Of a DNA stretch of 64,000 bases, positions 44,582 through 52,723 are shown in pieces. The notes under the pieces were generated by a model. The model was not told where the DNA came from. It worked only from the letters and a program-made list of their open reading frames with translations, and did no database searches. The stretch covers positions 2,666,001-2,730,000 of the forward strand of contig NZ_CP095461.1 in NCBI RefSeq assembly GCF_023022985.1, written 5' to 3'. A program made the translations under genes and the position numbers. Each line of letters opens with the position of its first letter. Within the stretch, counting starts at the first letter, position 1. The DNA comes from Arthrobacter gengyunqii (GTDB taxonomy: Bacteria > Actinomycetota > Actinomycetes > Actinomycetales > Micrococcaceae).

Positions 44582-46356
44582 GTTCGGCATCCCCGTACAC
44601 CTACGCGTCTTCATCAACGGGCACAGCTCCGATTCTGGAAGTATCGGGCTTGGGCGTCGATTTCATGGTGGACAACAAATGGGTGATGGCGGCCGAGGGA
44701 GTTTCCTTCACCGTGTCCCCGGGCGAGATCCTGGCTATTGTGGGCGAATCCGGATCCGGAAAGAGCATGTCCTCCATGGCGCTCCTGGGTCTCCTCCCCG
44801 GCAACGGCCGCTCCAAGGGCAGCGCCAAGCTGCAGGGCAAGGAACTCATCGGAGCTCCCCAGTCCGTTCTGCGCAAGATTCGCGGCAATGACATCGCCAT
44901 GATCTTCCAGGAACCGATGACGGCGCTCAATCCCGTGTTGACGGTTGGCGAGCAGATCAAGGAGATCATCGAGCAGCACACGGATGCGTCCCCGGCCCAG
45001 GCCAAGGAACGCGCCATCGAACTGCTGCGGATGGTCGAAATCCCCGAGCCTGAGAGGCGGTACGGTTCTTACCCGCACCAGTTCTCCGGCGGCCAGCGTC
45101 AGCGTGCCATGATTGCCATCGCCATCGCCAATGACCCCATCCTCCTCGTCGCCGACGAACCCACCACGGCACTGGATGTCACGGTTCAGGCTGAAGTTCT
45201 GGAGCTGCTGCGCAACCTCAGCAAACGGCTGAACAGTGGGGTCCTGCTCATCACCCACGACATGGGCGTGGTGGCTGACCTGGCCGACAAAGTGGTTGTC
45301 ATGGAAAAGGGCCGAATTGTCGAAGCGGCGCCGGTGGCCACGCTCTTCAACAGCCCGGAGGAGGAGTACACCCGCCAACTGCTGGCGGCCGTACCGCATC
45401 TGGGTTCAGTAGTCGGCGGAGTGCTGTCGGCGGTGGAGGTGGAGGAAGACGGCGCCCTGCAGATCTCCGAAGCTCCGCGCGCGGTCCTTAGGGACTCTGC
45501 AGACCTGGTCACTGCTGATGCCGGCGTCGTGCCGGCCCTGCAGCTGACCGGGGTATCCATTGAATACCCCGGCCGTTTCCGCCAGCCCGGGTTCAAGGCC
45601 GTAACCGACGTTTCCTTCGTCATTAATCCCGGTGAAGTTATGGGGCTGGTTGGTGAATCGGGCTCCGGTAAGTCAACCATTGCCCGGGCCGTGACCGGGC
45701 TGCTTCCAGTCAGTGCCGGAAGCGTGGATATCAACGGCACCAACATCGCCGGCCTGTCACCCAAGAAGATGCTGCCGCTACGCAGAAAATTTGCGATCGT
45801 GTTCCAGGACCCGGCGGCTTCTCTAAATCCGCGCATGTCCATCGGCGAATCCATCGGCGAGCCGCTGTTCCTGCATGAGAAGCTCTCGCGCAAGGACCTC
45901 GACCACCGGGTGGAGGGCCTGCTCGACGATGTCCAACTCCCCACCAGCTTCCGCAACCGGTACCCCCATGAGTTGTCCGGCGGACAGCGGCAACGTGTTG
46001 GCATTGCCCGGGCCCTCTCGCTGCGCCCCTCTCTGCTGGTGGCCGATGAGCCAACGTCCGCACTGGACGTTTCAGTTCAGGCCCGGGTGCTCGCCCTCCT
46101 TCAGGACCTGCAGCAGCAGTACGGTTTCGCCTGCCTCTTCGTCAGCCACGACCTGGCAGTGGTGGAGATCCTGGCGAGCCACATCGCAGTGCTGAACAAG
46201 GGAATCATGGTGGAGCAGGGTTCCACGGAGCAGGTGCTGCGGTATCCGCAGGACGCATACACGCGCCGCCTGCTCGCGGCCGCTCCCGTGCCGGACCCGG
46301 CCGAGCAGGCCCTTCGCCGGGAACAGCGCAACGCCCTCATGGCTGCAGGCAGTTGA
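44578..46356 (+). CDS. Fused DppD-DppF ABC ATPase
   Basis: A 592-aa protein with two complete ATPase domains of the peptide-importer type. Domain 1 (about 20-270) has GESGSGKSMSSMALLG, FSGGQRQRAMIAIAIA and LVADEPTTALDVT. Domain 2 (about 325-570) has GESGSGKSTIARAVTG, LSGGQRQRVGIARALS and LVADEPTSALDVS. The OppD/F C-terminal parts follow each domain (EEEYTRQLLAAVPHLG; DAYTRRLLAAAPVPD). Such fusions replace separate DppD and DppF in many actinobacteria. It overlaps dppC by 4 nt and completes the importer. Confidence 0.93.
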   Translation: MSSASPYTYASSSTGTAPILEVSGLGVDFMVDNKWVMAAEGVSFTVSPGEILAIVGESGSGKSMSSMALLGLLPGNGRSKGSAKLQGKELIGAPQSVLRKIRGNDIAMIFQEPMTALNPVLTVGEQIKEIIEQHTDASPAQAKERAIELLRMVEIPEPERRYGSYPHQFSGGQRQRAMIAIAIANDPILLVADEPTTALDVTVQAEVLELLRNLSKRLNSGVLLITHDMGVVADLADKVVVMEKGRIVEAAPVATLFNSPEEEYTRQLLAAVPHLGSVVGGVLSAVEVEEDGALQISEAPRAVLRDSADLVTADAGVVPALQLTGVSIEYPGRFRQPGFKAVTDVSFVINPGEVMGLVGESGSGKSTIARAVTGLLPVSAGSVDINGTNIAGLSPKKMLPLRRKFAIVFQDPAASLNPRMSIGESIGEPLFLHEKLSRKDLDHRVEGLLDDVQLPTSFRNRYPHELSGGQRQRVGIARALSLRPSLLVADEPTSALDVSVQARVLALLQDLQQQYGFACLFVSHDLAVVEILASHIAVLNKGIMVEQGSTEQVLRYPQDAYTRRLLAAAPVPDPAEQALRREQRNALMAAGS

Positions 46357-46363
46357 TCGGGCA

Positions 46364-46406
46364 GACAACTTAAACGGCGGCCGAAACAGCCGCGGTTTAG
46401 GTTGTC
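46364..46406 (+). terminator. Hairpin after the peptide-importer operon
   Basis: An 18-bp stem with two mismatches: GACAACTTAAACGGCGGC and GCCGCGGTTTAGGTTGTC around a 7-nt loop, just after the ATPase stop. No T-run, so termination may be partial. Confidence 0.55.
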
Positions 46407-46464
46407 GGACTCACTCTGTGGGACACTGGAGGGCAGAACTTTCAGCAAATCGAAGGAGGCAGCT

Positions 46465-46539
46465 ATGAGCAAGCGTGCACGCAAGCGTCGTGACCGTAAG
46501 CGCGGCGGCGCCAACCACGGTAAGCGTCCCAACACTTAA
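46465..46539 (+). CDS. Ribosomal protein bL37 (24 aa)
   Basis: A very short, strongly basic protein: MSKRARKRRDRKRGG followed by ANHGKRPNT. The ending ANHGKRPN matches the actinobacterial large-subunit protein bL37 known from mycobacterial ribosome structures. AAGGAGG stands six bases before the ATG, and a strong terminator follows, so it is a stand-alone gene. It is easily missed because of its size. It lies just downstream (in map terms) of the rsrA-sigR operon, on the opposite strand. Confidence 0.88.
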   Translation: MSKRARKRRDRKRGGANHGKRPNT

Positions 46540-46574
46540 GTCTTGGACTAACCGTGTGGCCCATCGCCACTAAG

Positions 46575-46616
46575 AAAGAACCCCCGGAGCCTTACGGCCG
46601 CCGGGGGTTCTTTTTT
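46575..46616. terminator. Terminator between bL37 and rsrA
   Basis: AAAGAACCCCCGG pairs with CCGGGGGTTCTTT around a 13-nt loop and is followed by a T-run. The A-run on the other side also allows termination of the converging rsrA transcript. Confidence 0.88.
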
Positions 46617-46633
46617 GTTCAGCCGCCGGCCTG

Positions 46634-46894
46634 CTAGTGCTCAGCGGTCTGGATCTGGCTGATCCTTGCCAGGATGCTGGCCTTGAGTGTTGCCGGGGCA
46701 GCCTCGGTGCATGACCGTTTCACCACCGACCGAATGACGCACTCCAAGTCGTGTTCCTCGGCGCATTCGGGGCAACCGTCCAGGTGCTCCTTGATCTCGA
46801 CGATGTCATCGTGGGACAGCGCACCGTCCAAGTACTCATACAGCCGTTCGATGCGGGTATCCTCGCAATCGCCCAGGCTTTGGCAATCGCTCAT
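46634..46894 (-). CDS. rsrA: Mycothiol-system anti-sigma factor RsrA
   Basis: An 86-aa zinc-binding anti-sigma factor (ZAS family) that holds the ECF factor SigR until thiol oxidation releases it. The motif HLDGCPEC (H-x3-C-x2-C, about residues 37-44) plus further Cys residues (CQSLGDC near the start, [13 protein letters not shown]) give the redox-active zinc site. It overlaps sigR by 4 nt. It is the second gene of the operon driven by the SigR-type promoter at 47788, giving the usual feedback loop. Confidence 0.92.
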   Translation of the reverse strand: MSDCQSLGDCEDTRIERLYEYLDGALSHDDIVEIKEHLDGCPECAEEHDLECVIRSVVKRSCTEAAPATLKASILARISQIQTAEH

Positions 46895-47676
46895 AGCGTG
46901 TTCCCCTGTTTCTTGTTTTGGCTGGCCGCGGCAGCTGCAGTGGCTGCTTTGCCGCGGATGCCGCGTTCATGTGCATATTCGGCCAACAGTTCGCGGAGCA
47001 TTTTGCGGCCGCGGTGCAGGCGCGACATTACGGTCCCAATGGGAGTGTTCATGATTTCCGAAATTTCCTTGTATGCGAATCCCTCCACATCAGAGAAATA
47101 CACAGCCAAACGGAATTCTTCCGGAATGGATTGCAGGGCATTCTTCACGTCGGAATCCGGAAGATGGTCCAGCGCCACGGCTTCTGCAGAGCGCAGTCCG
47201 GCCGAAGTGTGCTCGGCAGCACGGGCGAGCTGCCAGTCCTCCACGCCGTCCGAATTGGCCTGCAGCGGCTCGCGCTGCCGCTTCCGGTACAAGTTGATGT
47301 AGGTGTTCGTCAGGATCCGGTACAGCCAGGCCTTTAGATTGGTCCCCGGACGGTACTGGTGGAAGGCCGAGAACGCCTTGGTGTAGGCCTCCTGGACCAG
47401 GTCCTCCGCATCGGATGGGTTCCGGGCCATGCGCATGGCCGCAGAGTAGAGCTGATCCACGTACTGCATGGCATCGCGCTCAAAGCGTATCTTGCGTGCC
47501 TCTTCCGATTCGGACGCGACATCCAGCTCGGAGTCTTCCACCTGGGGGCTGCCTTCCGGCGCATCAGTTCTCATCACTTCCAAGTCTACGGTGCGGGGCT
47601 CCGGGCCCACACGCAACTGGACTGGAGATGCTGAAGCCTCCGGCTGCGCATCTGTTATCACCAAAGCAGCTGGCAC
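46891..47676 (-). CDS. sigR: ECF RNA polymerase sigma factor SigR/SigH
   Basis: A sigma-70 family ECF factor for disulfide/oxidative stress, 261 aa from the chosen GTG. Region 2 spans [29 protein letters not shown] and [21 protein letters not shown], and region 4 [45 protein letters not shown] 47676 has GAGGAG seven bases before it; ATG 47574 (MRTDAPEG) would give the short form usual for SigR/SigH. Streptomyces makes both a long and a short SigR, so both starts may be used here. It is followed by rsrA and shows an autoregulatory promoter. Confidence 0.93.
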   Translation of the reverse strand: MPAALVITDAQPEASASPVQLRVGPEPRTVDLEVMRTDAPEGSPQVEDSELDVASESEEARKIRFERDAMQYVDQLYSAAMRMARNPSDAEDLVQEAYTKAFSAFHQYRPGTNLKAWLYRILTNTYINLYRKRQREPLQANSDGVEDWQLARAAEHTSAGLRSAEAVALDHLPDSDVKNALQSIPEEFRLAVYFSDVEGFAYKEISEIMNTPIGTVMSRLHRGRKMLRELLAEYAHERGIRGKAATAAAAASQNKKQGNTL

Positions 47677-47787
47677 GTTCACTCTCCTCATTTTGGGGAC
47701 CGCTTCTGCCAAGGGCTTGTCCGCAGGCAGCGGGCTGTCCTCGAATCCGGTAATCACCCTTTCGGGAAGAATGCCGCATACCGTTCC

Positions 47788-47813
47788 AACGCTCCGCCCG
47801 GACAGCTTATTCC
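47788..47813 (-). promoter_or_regulatory. SigR-type autoregulatory promoter
   Basis: On the minus strand GGAAT (47813-47809), exactly 18 bases, then GTT (47790-47788). This equals the published SigR consensus GGAAT-N18-GTT. It lies about 112 nt before the sigR GTG and inside the longer open frame, so the upstream ATG at 47844 cannot be used by this transcript. Confidence 0.8.
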
Positions 47814-47929
47814 GCCGCAGTGATTTGCCTTGGCAGCGCGGCACAAGGTGTGCGAGCCCCGTAAAAGTGCCAGACTAGGAGTATTCTGCCCGGCAATTTC
47901 CGAGAACGGGCAGCAACCAGGAGGTCAAT

Positions 47930-48511
47930 ATGTCGATTGTCCGTTTGCTCGCCCGCCCGCTCCTTGCCACAGGCTTTATCGCGGCCGGGGTTGACCGCCT
48001 GCGGGATTCCGACCAGACCGCCCAGCAGCTTCGCCCCACCTTGGACCGGGTTGGGGCAATGATGCCTTCCGCTGCATCCGTCACCGGGAACCCCCAGCTC
48101 GTGGCCAAGGTGCTTGGCGCCACTCAGCTGGGTGCCGGCTCGCTGCTGGCCCTCGGCAAGCTGCCGCGTTTGTCCGGCCTGCTGCTGACCGGCACCGCGG
48201 TGCTGAACGCCGTGGTTGAGTACAAGAATGCCGAAACGGACACCGCCGATGAGCGCAAGGCCCGCCGTGCGGCCCTGCTCAAGAACCTGTCTCTCATCGG
48301 TGCCGTCCTTTTGGTGGCTGTTGATACCAATGGCCGTCCCGGTCTGGCCTGGCGTGCCGGCCACCTCGCCGATGACACGCGCCGCAGCGTTGCCTCGCTG
48401 AGCAAGGATGCCGGGCGCAAGTCCCGTTCAGTTCAGAAGGACGCTGCCAAGCAGCTCAAGAAGGCCAATAAGACCGTCCGCACCACCGCAGCCGGCATTG
48501 TAGGTTCCTAG
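47930..48511 (+). CDS. DoxX-family membrane protein
   Basis: A 193-aa membrane protein with four hydrophobic segments in residues 1-130 (LLATGFIAAGVDRLRD, VLGATQLGAGSLLALG, GLLLTGTAVLNAVVEY, LLKNLSLIGAVLLVAVD). These match DoxX. A basic Lys/Arg/Ser-rich cytoplasmic tail of about 55 residues follows. The ATG has AGGAGG seven bases upstream. It is divergent from sigR; in mycobacteria DoxX proteins take part in thiol-stress defence, which fits the neighbourhood but is inference. aroA follows after 4 nt. Confidence 0.85.
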   Translation: MSIVRLLARPLLATGFIAAGVDRLRDSDQTAQQLRPTLDRVGAMMPSAASVTGNPQLVAKVLGATQLGAGSLLALGKLPRLSGLLLTGTAVLNAVVEYKNAETDTADERKARRAALLKNLSLIGAVLLVAVDTNGRPGLAWRAGHLADDTRRSVASLSKDAGRKSRSVQKDAAKQLKKANKTVRTTAAGIVGS

Positions 48512-48515
48512 TTCC

Positions 48516-49832
48516 ATGCCCTCCCCCGCCGAACCCCAGACAGTCTCCCCCTGGCCTGCACCGCAGGTTTCATCCCCGTTGAACGCCGATGTGCGGGTCC
48601 CGGGCTCCAAATCCCTGACCAACAGGTATCTGGTCCTCGCCGCATTGGCTGACGGCCCCAGCAGGCTCCGGGCTCCGCTTCACTCCCGGGACACCGCGCT
48701 GATGGTCCAGTCATTGAGGGCGCTGGGCGCCACAGTGACCGAGGTCGACGGCGACGGCGCCTTCGGTCCTGATCTGGAGATCCGGCCCATGGAGCCGGGG
48801 AGCGCTTCGGGTGCAGAGATTGACTGTGGTTTGGCGGGAACGGTAATGCGCTTCGTGCCACCCCTGGCCGCCCTCAAGGCTGGCAGCACTGCCTTTGACG
48901 GCGATCCCCACGCGCGCCAGCGGCCAATGTCCGCGATTATCGATGCGCTGCGCGGCCTGGGCGTGACGGTGCACGACGACGGCACCGGTGCACTTCCATT
49001 TACAGTAGCCGGCACCGGCGAGGTCGCCGGAGGGCGGCTGGACATCGATGCCGGGGCATCGTCCCAGTTCGTCTCCGCCCTGCTGCTGGCGGGTGCGCGT
49101 TTTCGGGACGGACTGCACCTGGTCCATACCGGTTCAGCCCTCCCCAGCCGGGACCACATCGCCATGACGGTCCAGGTGCTGCGCGGCGTCGGCGTGCACG
49201 TGGACGACTCCGTCCCCAACGAGTGGCGGGTTTCCCCCGGGCCCATCCGTGCCTTCGACGTTGCCATCGAGCCGGACCTCTCCAATGCCGGACCGTTCCT
49301 GGCAGCAGCCCTCGTGGCGGGCGGCACCGTGCGACTGGCCGGCTGGCCCGAGCGCACAGCGCAGGTGGGTGACCGCTGGCGGACCATACTGCCGGCCCTC
49401 GGCGGCACCGCCACCCTGTCGGAGGGCACCTTGACAGTGACCGGCACCGGCCGCATCACCGGAGCCCAGCTTGCCGACACCAGTGAGCTCGCGCCCACAG
49501 TGGCTGCCCTGTGCGCCCTGGCCGACTCCCCCTCAACGCTTACCGGCATTGCCCATCTGCGCGGCCACGAAACCGACCGCCTTGCCGCTCTGGTCACTGA
49601 GATCAACAGGCTGGGCGGCGACGCGGAAGAGACAGCGGACGGCCTGATCATCCGGCCGGCGCCGCTGCACGGCGGCGTCTTTGAGACGTATGCCGACCAC
49701 CGGATGGCAACCGCCGGTGCCCTCATCGGCCTCGCCGTCCCCGGAGTGCTGGTGCAGGACATCGGGACCACGGCCAAGACGCTGCCGGAGTTCCCGCAGC
49801 TGTGGCGGGAACTCACTGGAGGTCTGTACTAA
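48516..49832 (+). CDS. aroA: EPSP synthase (3-phosphoshikimate 1-carboxyvinyltransferase)
   Basis: A 438-aa shikimate-pathway enzyme joining shikimate-3-phosphate and PEP. It shows VRVPGSKSLTNRYLVLAALA (substrate loop near residue 30), DCGLAGTVMRF (variant of the NAGT-R motif), DGDPHARQRPM, ASSQFVSALLLAGA, and HLRGHETDRLAAL near the C-terminus. ETYADHRMATAGALIGLAVPG is the signature-2 region. The Ala in the DCGLAGT loop is a class-specific variation common in actinobacteria. The stop overlaps the rsgA start (TAATG). Confidence 0.95.
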   Translation: MPSPAEPQTVSPWPAPQVSSPLNADVRVPGSKSLTNRYLVLAALADGPSRLRAPLHSRDTALMVQSLRALGATVTEVDGDGAFGPDLEIRPMEPGSASGAEIDCGLAGTVMRFVPPLAALKAGSTAFDGDPHARQRPMSAIIDALRGLGVTVHDDGTGALPFTVAGTGEVAGGRLDIDAGASSQFVSALLLAGARFRDGLHLVHTGSALPSRDHIAMTVQVLRGVGVHVDDSVPNEWRVSPGPIRAFDVAIEPDLSNAGPFLAAALVAGGTVRLAGWPERTAQVGDRWRTILPALGGTATLSEGTLTVTGTGRITGAQLADTSELAPTVAALCALADSPSTLTGIAHLRGHETDRLAALVTEINRLGGDAEETADGLIIRPAPLHGGVFETYADHRMATAGALIGLAVPGVLVQDIGTTAKTLPEFPQLWRELTGGLY

Positions 49833-50947
49833 TGGCCCGCTCCACCGGCAGCTGGGACGAATCGGACGTCCGGATCCGGCCCAACAAGAAGGGCTCGCGC
49901 CCCCGCACCAAAGACCGTCCGGCCTATGACGAGGCCGTCACCGGCCGGATCATTACCGTGGACCGCGGCCGCTACACCGCCGTCGTCGACGAGGACACCC
50001 CCACCGAACGCATCGTGATCGCCGCCCGTGCCCGCGAATTGCGCCGTAATCCCGTGGTTGCCGGCGACCTCGTGTCGCTGGTTGGAGACGTTTCGGGTTC
50101 CCCCGACACCCTGGCGCGCCTGGTGCGCATCCAGGATCGCCGCACACTGCTGCGGCGCAGCGCCGATGACACCGATCCCGTGGAACGCGCTGTAGTCGCC
50201 AACGCCGACCAGCTGGTGATCGTGGTGGCCGCAGCCAATCCCGAGCCGCGCACCGGGTTCATCGACCGCGCCCTGGTGGCCGCCTACGACGCCGGCATTT
50301 CGCCGTTGCTGTGCATCACCAAGGCTGACATCAAGGACCCCGCTGACCTCCTGGCCAATTACGAGCATCTGGATCTGGATGTCATCATCAGCCGCACCGC
50401 GGCAGATGACGCGTCGGGAATCGACGCCCGCTCCGATGACGGTCTGTCCGCACGTCTGCAGGGCGACGCCGTGCAGCAGCTGCATCACCACCTTGAGGGC
50501 AAGGTCTCGGTCCTTGTGGGCCATTCGGGGGTGGGCAAGTCCACCCTGGTCAATGCACTGACCGGTTCCGACCGCGCCACCGGAGGCGTCAATGCCGTGA
50601 CCGGCAGGGGCAGGCACACGTCCTCTTCCGCGCTTGCGCTGAAGGTTCTTGAGGCTCCGTCGGGCAGCTGGATCATCGACACGCCAGGCATCCGTTCCTT
50701 TGGCCTCGCCCATGTTGACCCCGACCGCATCCTTCAGGCCTTCCCGGATCTTGCCCCGGGCACCGACGCCTGTGAACGCGGATGCCGGCATGACGACCAA
50801 GCCAAGAACTGCGGCCTGGACCCGTGGGTGGAGTCCGGGCAGGCGGGAGCGGCCGGGCCGGCCCGTTTGGCCTCCCTGCGCCGCCTGCTGAGTTCCGGAA
50901 CCCGAACCGAAAACCGGGCCTCCGCCAAGGAACTGGGCGCGCAGTGA
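49832..50947 (+). CDS. rsgA: Ribosome small-subunit GTPase RsgA
   Basis: A 371-aa circularly permuted GTPase that helps late 30S assembly. OB-fold part first (GRIITVDRGRYTAVVDED), then G4 (CITKAD), G1 (GHSGVGKSTLVNALTG) and G3 (DTPGIRSFG), the order expected for the permuted family. The C-terminal zinc knuckle is CERGCRHDDQAKNCG. The ATG at 49832 overlaps the aroA stop and is preferred to the upstream GTG-like start. Part of the aroA-rsgA-hisN order seen next to sigR in related genomes. Confidence 0.94.
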   Translation: MARSTGSWDESDVRIRPNKKGSRPRTKDRPAYDEAVTGRIITVDRGRYTAVVDEDTPTERIVIAARARELRRNPVVAGDLVSLVGDVSGSPDTLARLVRIQDRRTLLRRSADDTDPVERAVVANADQLVIVVAAANPEPRTGFIDRALVAAYDAGISPLLCITKADIKDPADLLANYEHLDLDVIISRTAADDASGIDARSDDGLSARLQGDAVQQLHHHLEGKVSVLVGHSGVGKSTLVNALTGSDRATGGVNAVTGRGRHTSSSALALKVLEAPSGSWIIDTPGIRSFGLAHVDPDRILQAFPDLAPGTDACERGCRHDDQAKNCGLDPWVESGQAGAAGPARLASLRRLLSSGTRTENRASAKELGAQ

Positions 50948-51059
50948 CGCGTGCCGGGAACGCTGCACGGAGCAGATGCTTCCCCGAAACGGCGCCACGG
51001 AGGATCCCGGGCCGTGTAATCGTGGGCACTGCCCACCGAATAAGGATAAGTTGAACAGT

Positions 51060-51869
51060 ATGCCGTTCGCCCAGAACTACAACGATGACCTGCGCCTCGC
51101 CCATGTGATGGCCGACTCCGTGGATGACCAGACGATGTCCCGCTTCAAGGCGCTGGACCTGAAGGTTGAAACGAAGCCGGACCTGACGCCCGTCACCGAC
51201 GCGGACAAGGCTGCCGAGGATGCCATCCGGGGTCAGCTCTCCCGGGCCCGTCCCCGGGACGCTGTCCTGGGTGAAGAGTTCGGTTCCACCGGATCCGGGC
51301 CGCGCCGCTGGGTCATTGATCCGATCGACGGCACCAAGAACTTCATCCGCGGCGTTCCCGTCTGGGCCACCCTCATTTCCCTGGTCGACGACGGCGTCCC
51401 CGTCCTCGGCGTCGTCAGCGCACCTGCGCTGGGCAAACGCTGGTGGGCAGCCACCGGAACAGGTGCCTACATGGGCCGTTCCCTCGCTTCCGCCACCCGG
51501 CTTCGGGTCTCCAACGTCTCGGAGCTGTCCGACGCTTCACTGTCCTACTCCAGCCTCGGCGGCTGGAAGGAACGCGGTAACTTCGACGAATTCATCGGCC
51601 TGACCGAATCCGTCTGGCGCACCCGGGCCTTCGGCGATTTCTGGTCCTACTGCATGGTGGCCGAGGGCGCCGTTGACATCGCGTGTGAACCCGAGCTGAA
51701 CCTGTATGACATGGCCGCACTGGTGCCGATCATTACCGAGGCAGGCGGCCGGTTCACCTCGCTCGAGGGCGAAGACGGGCCGTTTGGCGGCAACGCCCTG
51801 GCCACCAACGGCGCCCTGCACAGCGATGTACTGCGCCGTCTGAACCCTGCCCTGGACGACCTGCTCTGA
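51060..51869 (+). CDS. hisN: Histidinol-phosphatase (inositol monophosphatase fold)
   Basis: A 269-aa Mg2+-dependent phosphatase of the HisN type, eighth step of histidine synthesis. Metal-binding motifs are GEEFGSTG (near residue 71) and DPIDGTKNFIRG (near 90), and the second signature region is ELNLYDMAALVPIITEAGG. ATG 51060 is used here. A TTG three codons upstream (51051) has a better spaced AAGGA and may be the real start. It follows rsgA after 112 nt. Confidence 0.88.
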   Translation: MPFAQNYNDDLRLAHVMADSVDDQTMSRFKALDLKVETKPDLTPVTDADKAAEDAIRGQLSRARPRDAVLGEEFGSTGSGPRRWVIDPIDGTKNFIRGVPVWATLISLVDDGVPVLGVVSAPALGKRWWAATGTGAYMGRSLASATRLRVSNVSELSDASLSYSSLGGWKERGNFDEFIGLTESVWRTRAFGDFWSYCMVAEGAVDIACEPELNLYDMAALVPIITEAGGRFTSLEGEDGPFGGNALATNGALHSDVLRRLNPALDDLL

Positions 51870-51871
51870 CC

Positions 51872-52693
51872 GTGGCACAGTCGACGTCCGGCCCGCGGCT
51901 GGAGGCCCTGCGCCGCCGGGAACTGGCACGCAGCTACGAGGACGGCGGGGAACACTACGACCGCATCCGGCCCGGCTACCCCGCCGAAGCGGTCGAGTGG
52001 TTGTTTCGCTGCGCACCGCGGTCAACGGAAGGCCCTCTTCAGCAGGTGGCCGACATCGGTGCAGGAACAGGCAAATACACCCGTTCCCTGATCGCCGCCG
52101 GATACCAGGTCACCGCCGTCGACCCCTCCGTTGACATGCTCCGCCAACTGGAGCAAATGCTGCCCGGGGTTCCCGTCCTGCAGGGGACCGCCGAGTCCAC
52201 CGGCCTTCCTTCCGCCTCCATGGACGCCGCCACCGTGGCCCAGGCCTGGCACTGGTGCGACCCCGTGGCCGCAAGCACCGAACTGGCCCGGATCCTGCGT
52301 CCCGGCGGATTCCTGGGGCTGGTCTGGAACCAGCTCGACGTCAGTGTCCCCTGGGTGCACCGCTATTCGCGCATCATTCATGCCGGTGACGTCCTGCGTC
52401 CCGGCTTTCGGCCGGTGGTTGGCCCCGAATTTGTTCCGGATGCCTCCCACATCGCGCGCTGGTCGCAGCAGATGACTCCCGAGGACCTGATGGAACTCGC
52501 CAAGTCCCGCTCCTACTACCTCTCGGCTTCCGAACCGGTTCGGGAAAGAGTCATGGCAAACCTCACCTGGTACCTGTTCGAGCATTTGGGGCACCGATCC
52601 GGTGACCCCCTGGAGCTGCCCTATCTGACTCTTTCCTGGCGGATGGTCAAGTCCGCGGAGCTCGGGTTGATGCCTGTTCCCGGAGACCTCTGA
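51872..52693 (+). CDS. Class I SAM-dependent methyltransferase
   Basis: A 273-aa methyltransferase with DIGAGTGKYTRSLIAAGYQVTAVDPS (motif I and acidic loop, about residues 58-83) and a methyltransf_11-like core (ESTGLPSASMDAATVAQAWHW; ELARILRPGGFLGLVWN). GTG 51872 begins 2 nt after the hisN stop and no good ribosome binding site is visible, suggesting coupling. The substrate is unknown; many homologues are annotated simply as methyltransferase. Confidence 0.85.
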   Translation: MAQSTSGPRLEALRRRELARSYEDGGEHYDRIRPGYPAEAVEWLFRCAPRSTEGPLQQVADIGAGTGKYTRSLIAAGYQVTAVDPSVDMLRQLEQMLPGVPVLQGTAESTGLPSASMDAATVAQAWHWCDPVAASTELARILRPGGFLGLVWNQLDVSVPWVHRYSRIIHAGDVLRPGFRPVVGPEFVPDASHIARWSQQMTPEDLMELAKSRSYYLSASEPVRERVMANLTWYLFEHLGHRSGDPLELPYLTLSWRMVKSAELGLMPVPGDL

Positions 52694-52723
52694 CCTGTAG
52701 TCTGATGCCTCCGGCTCCGAAGG

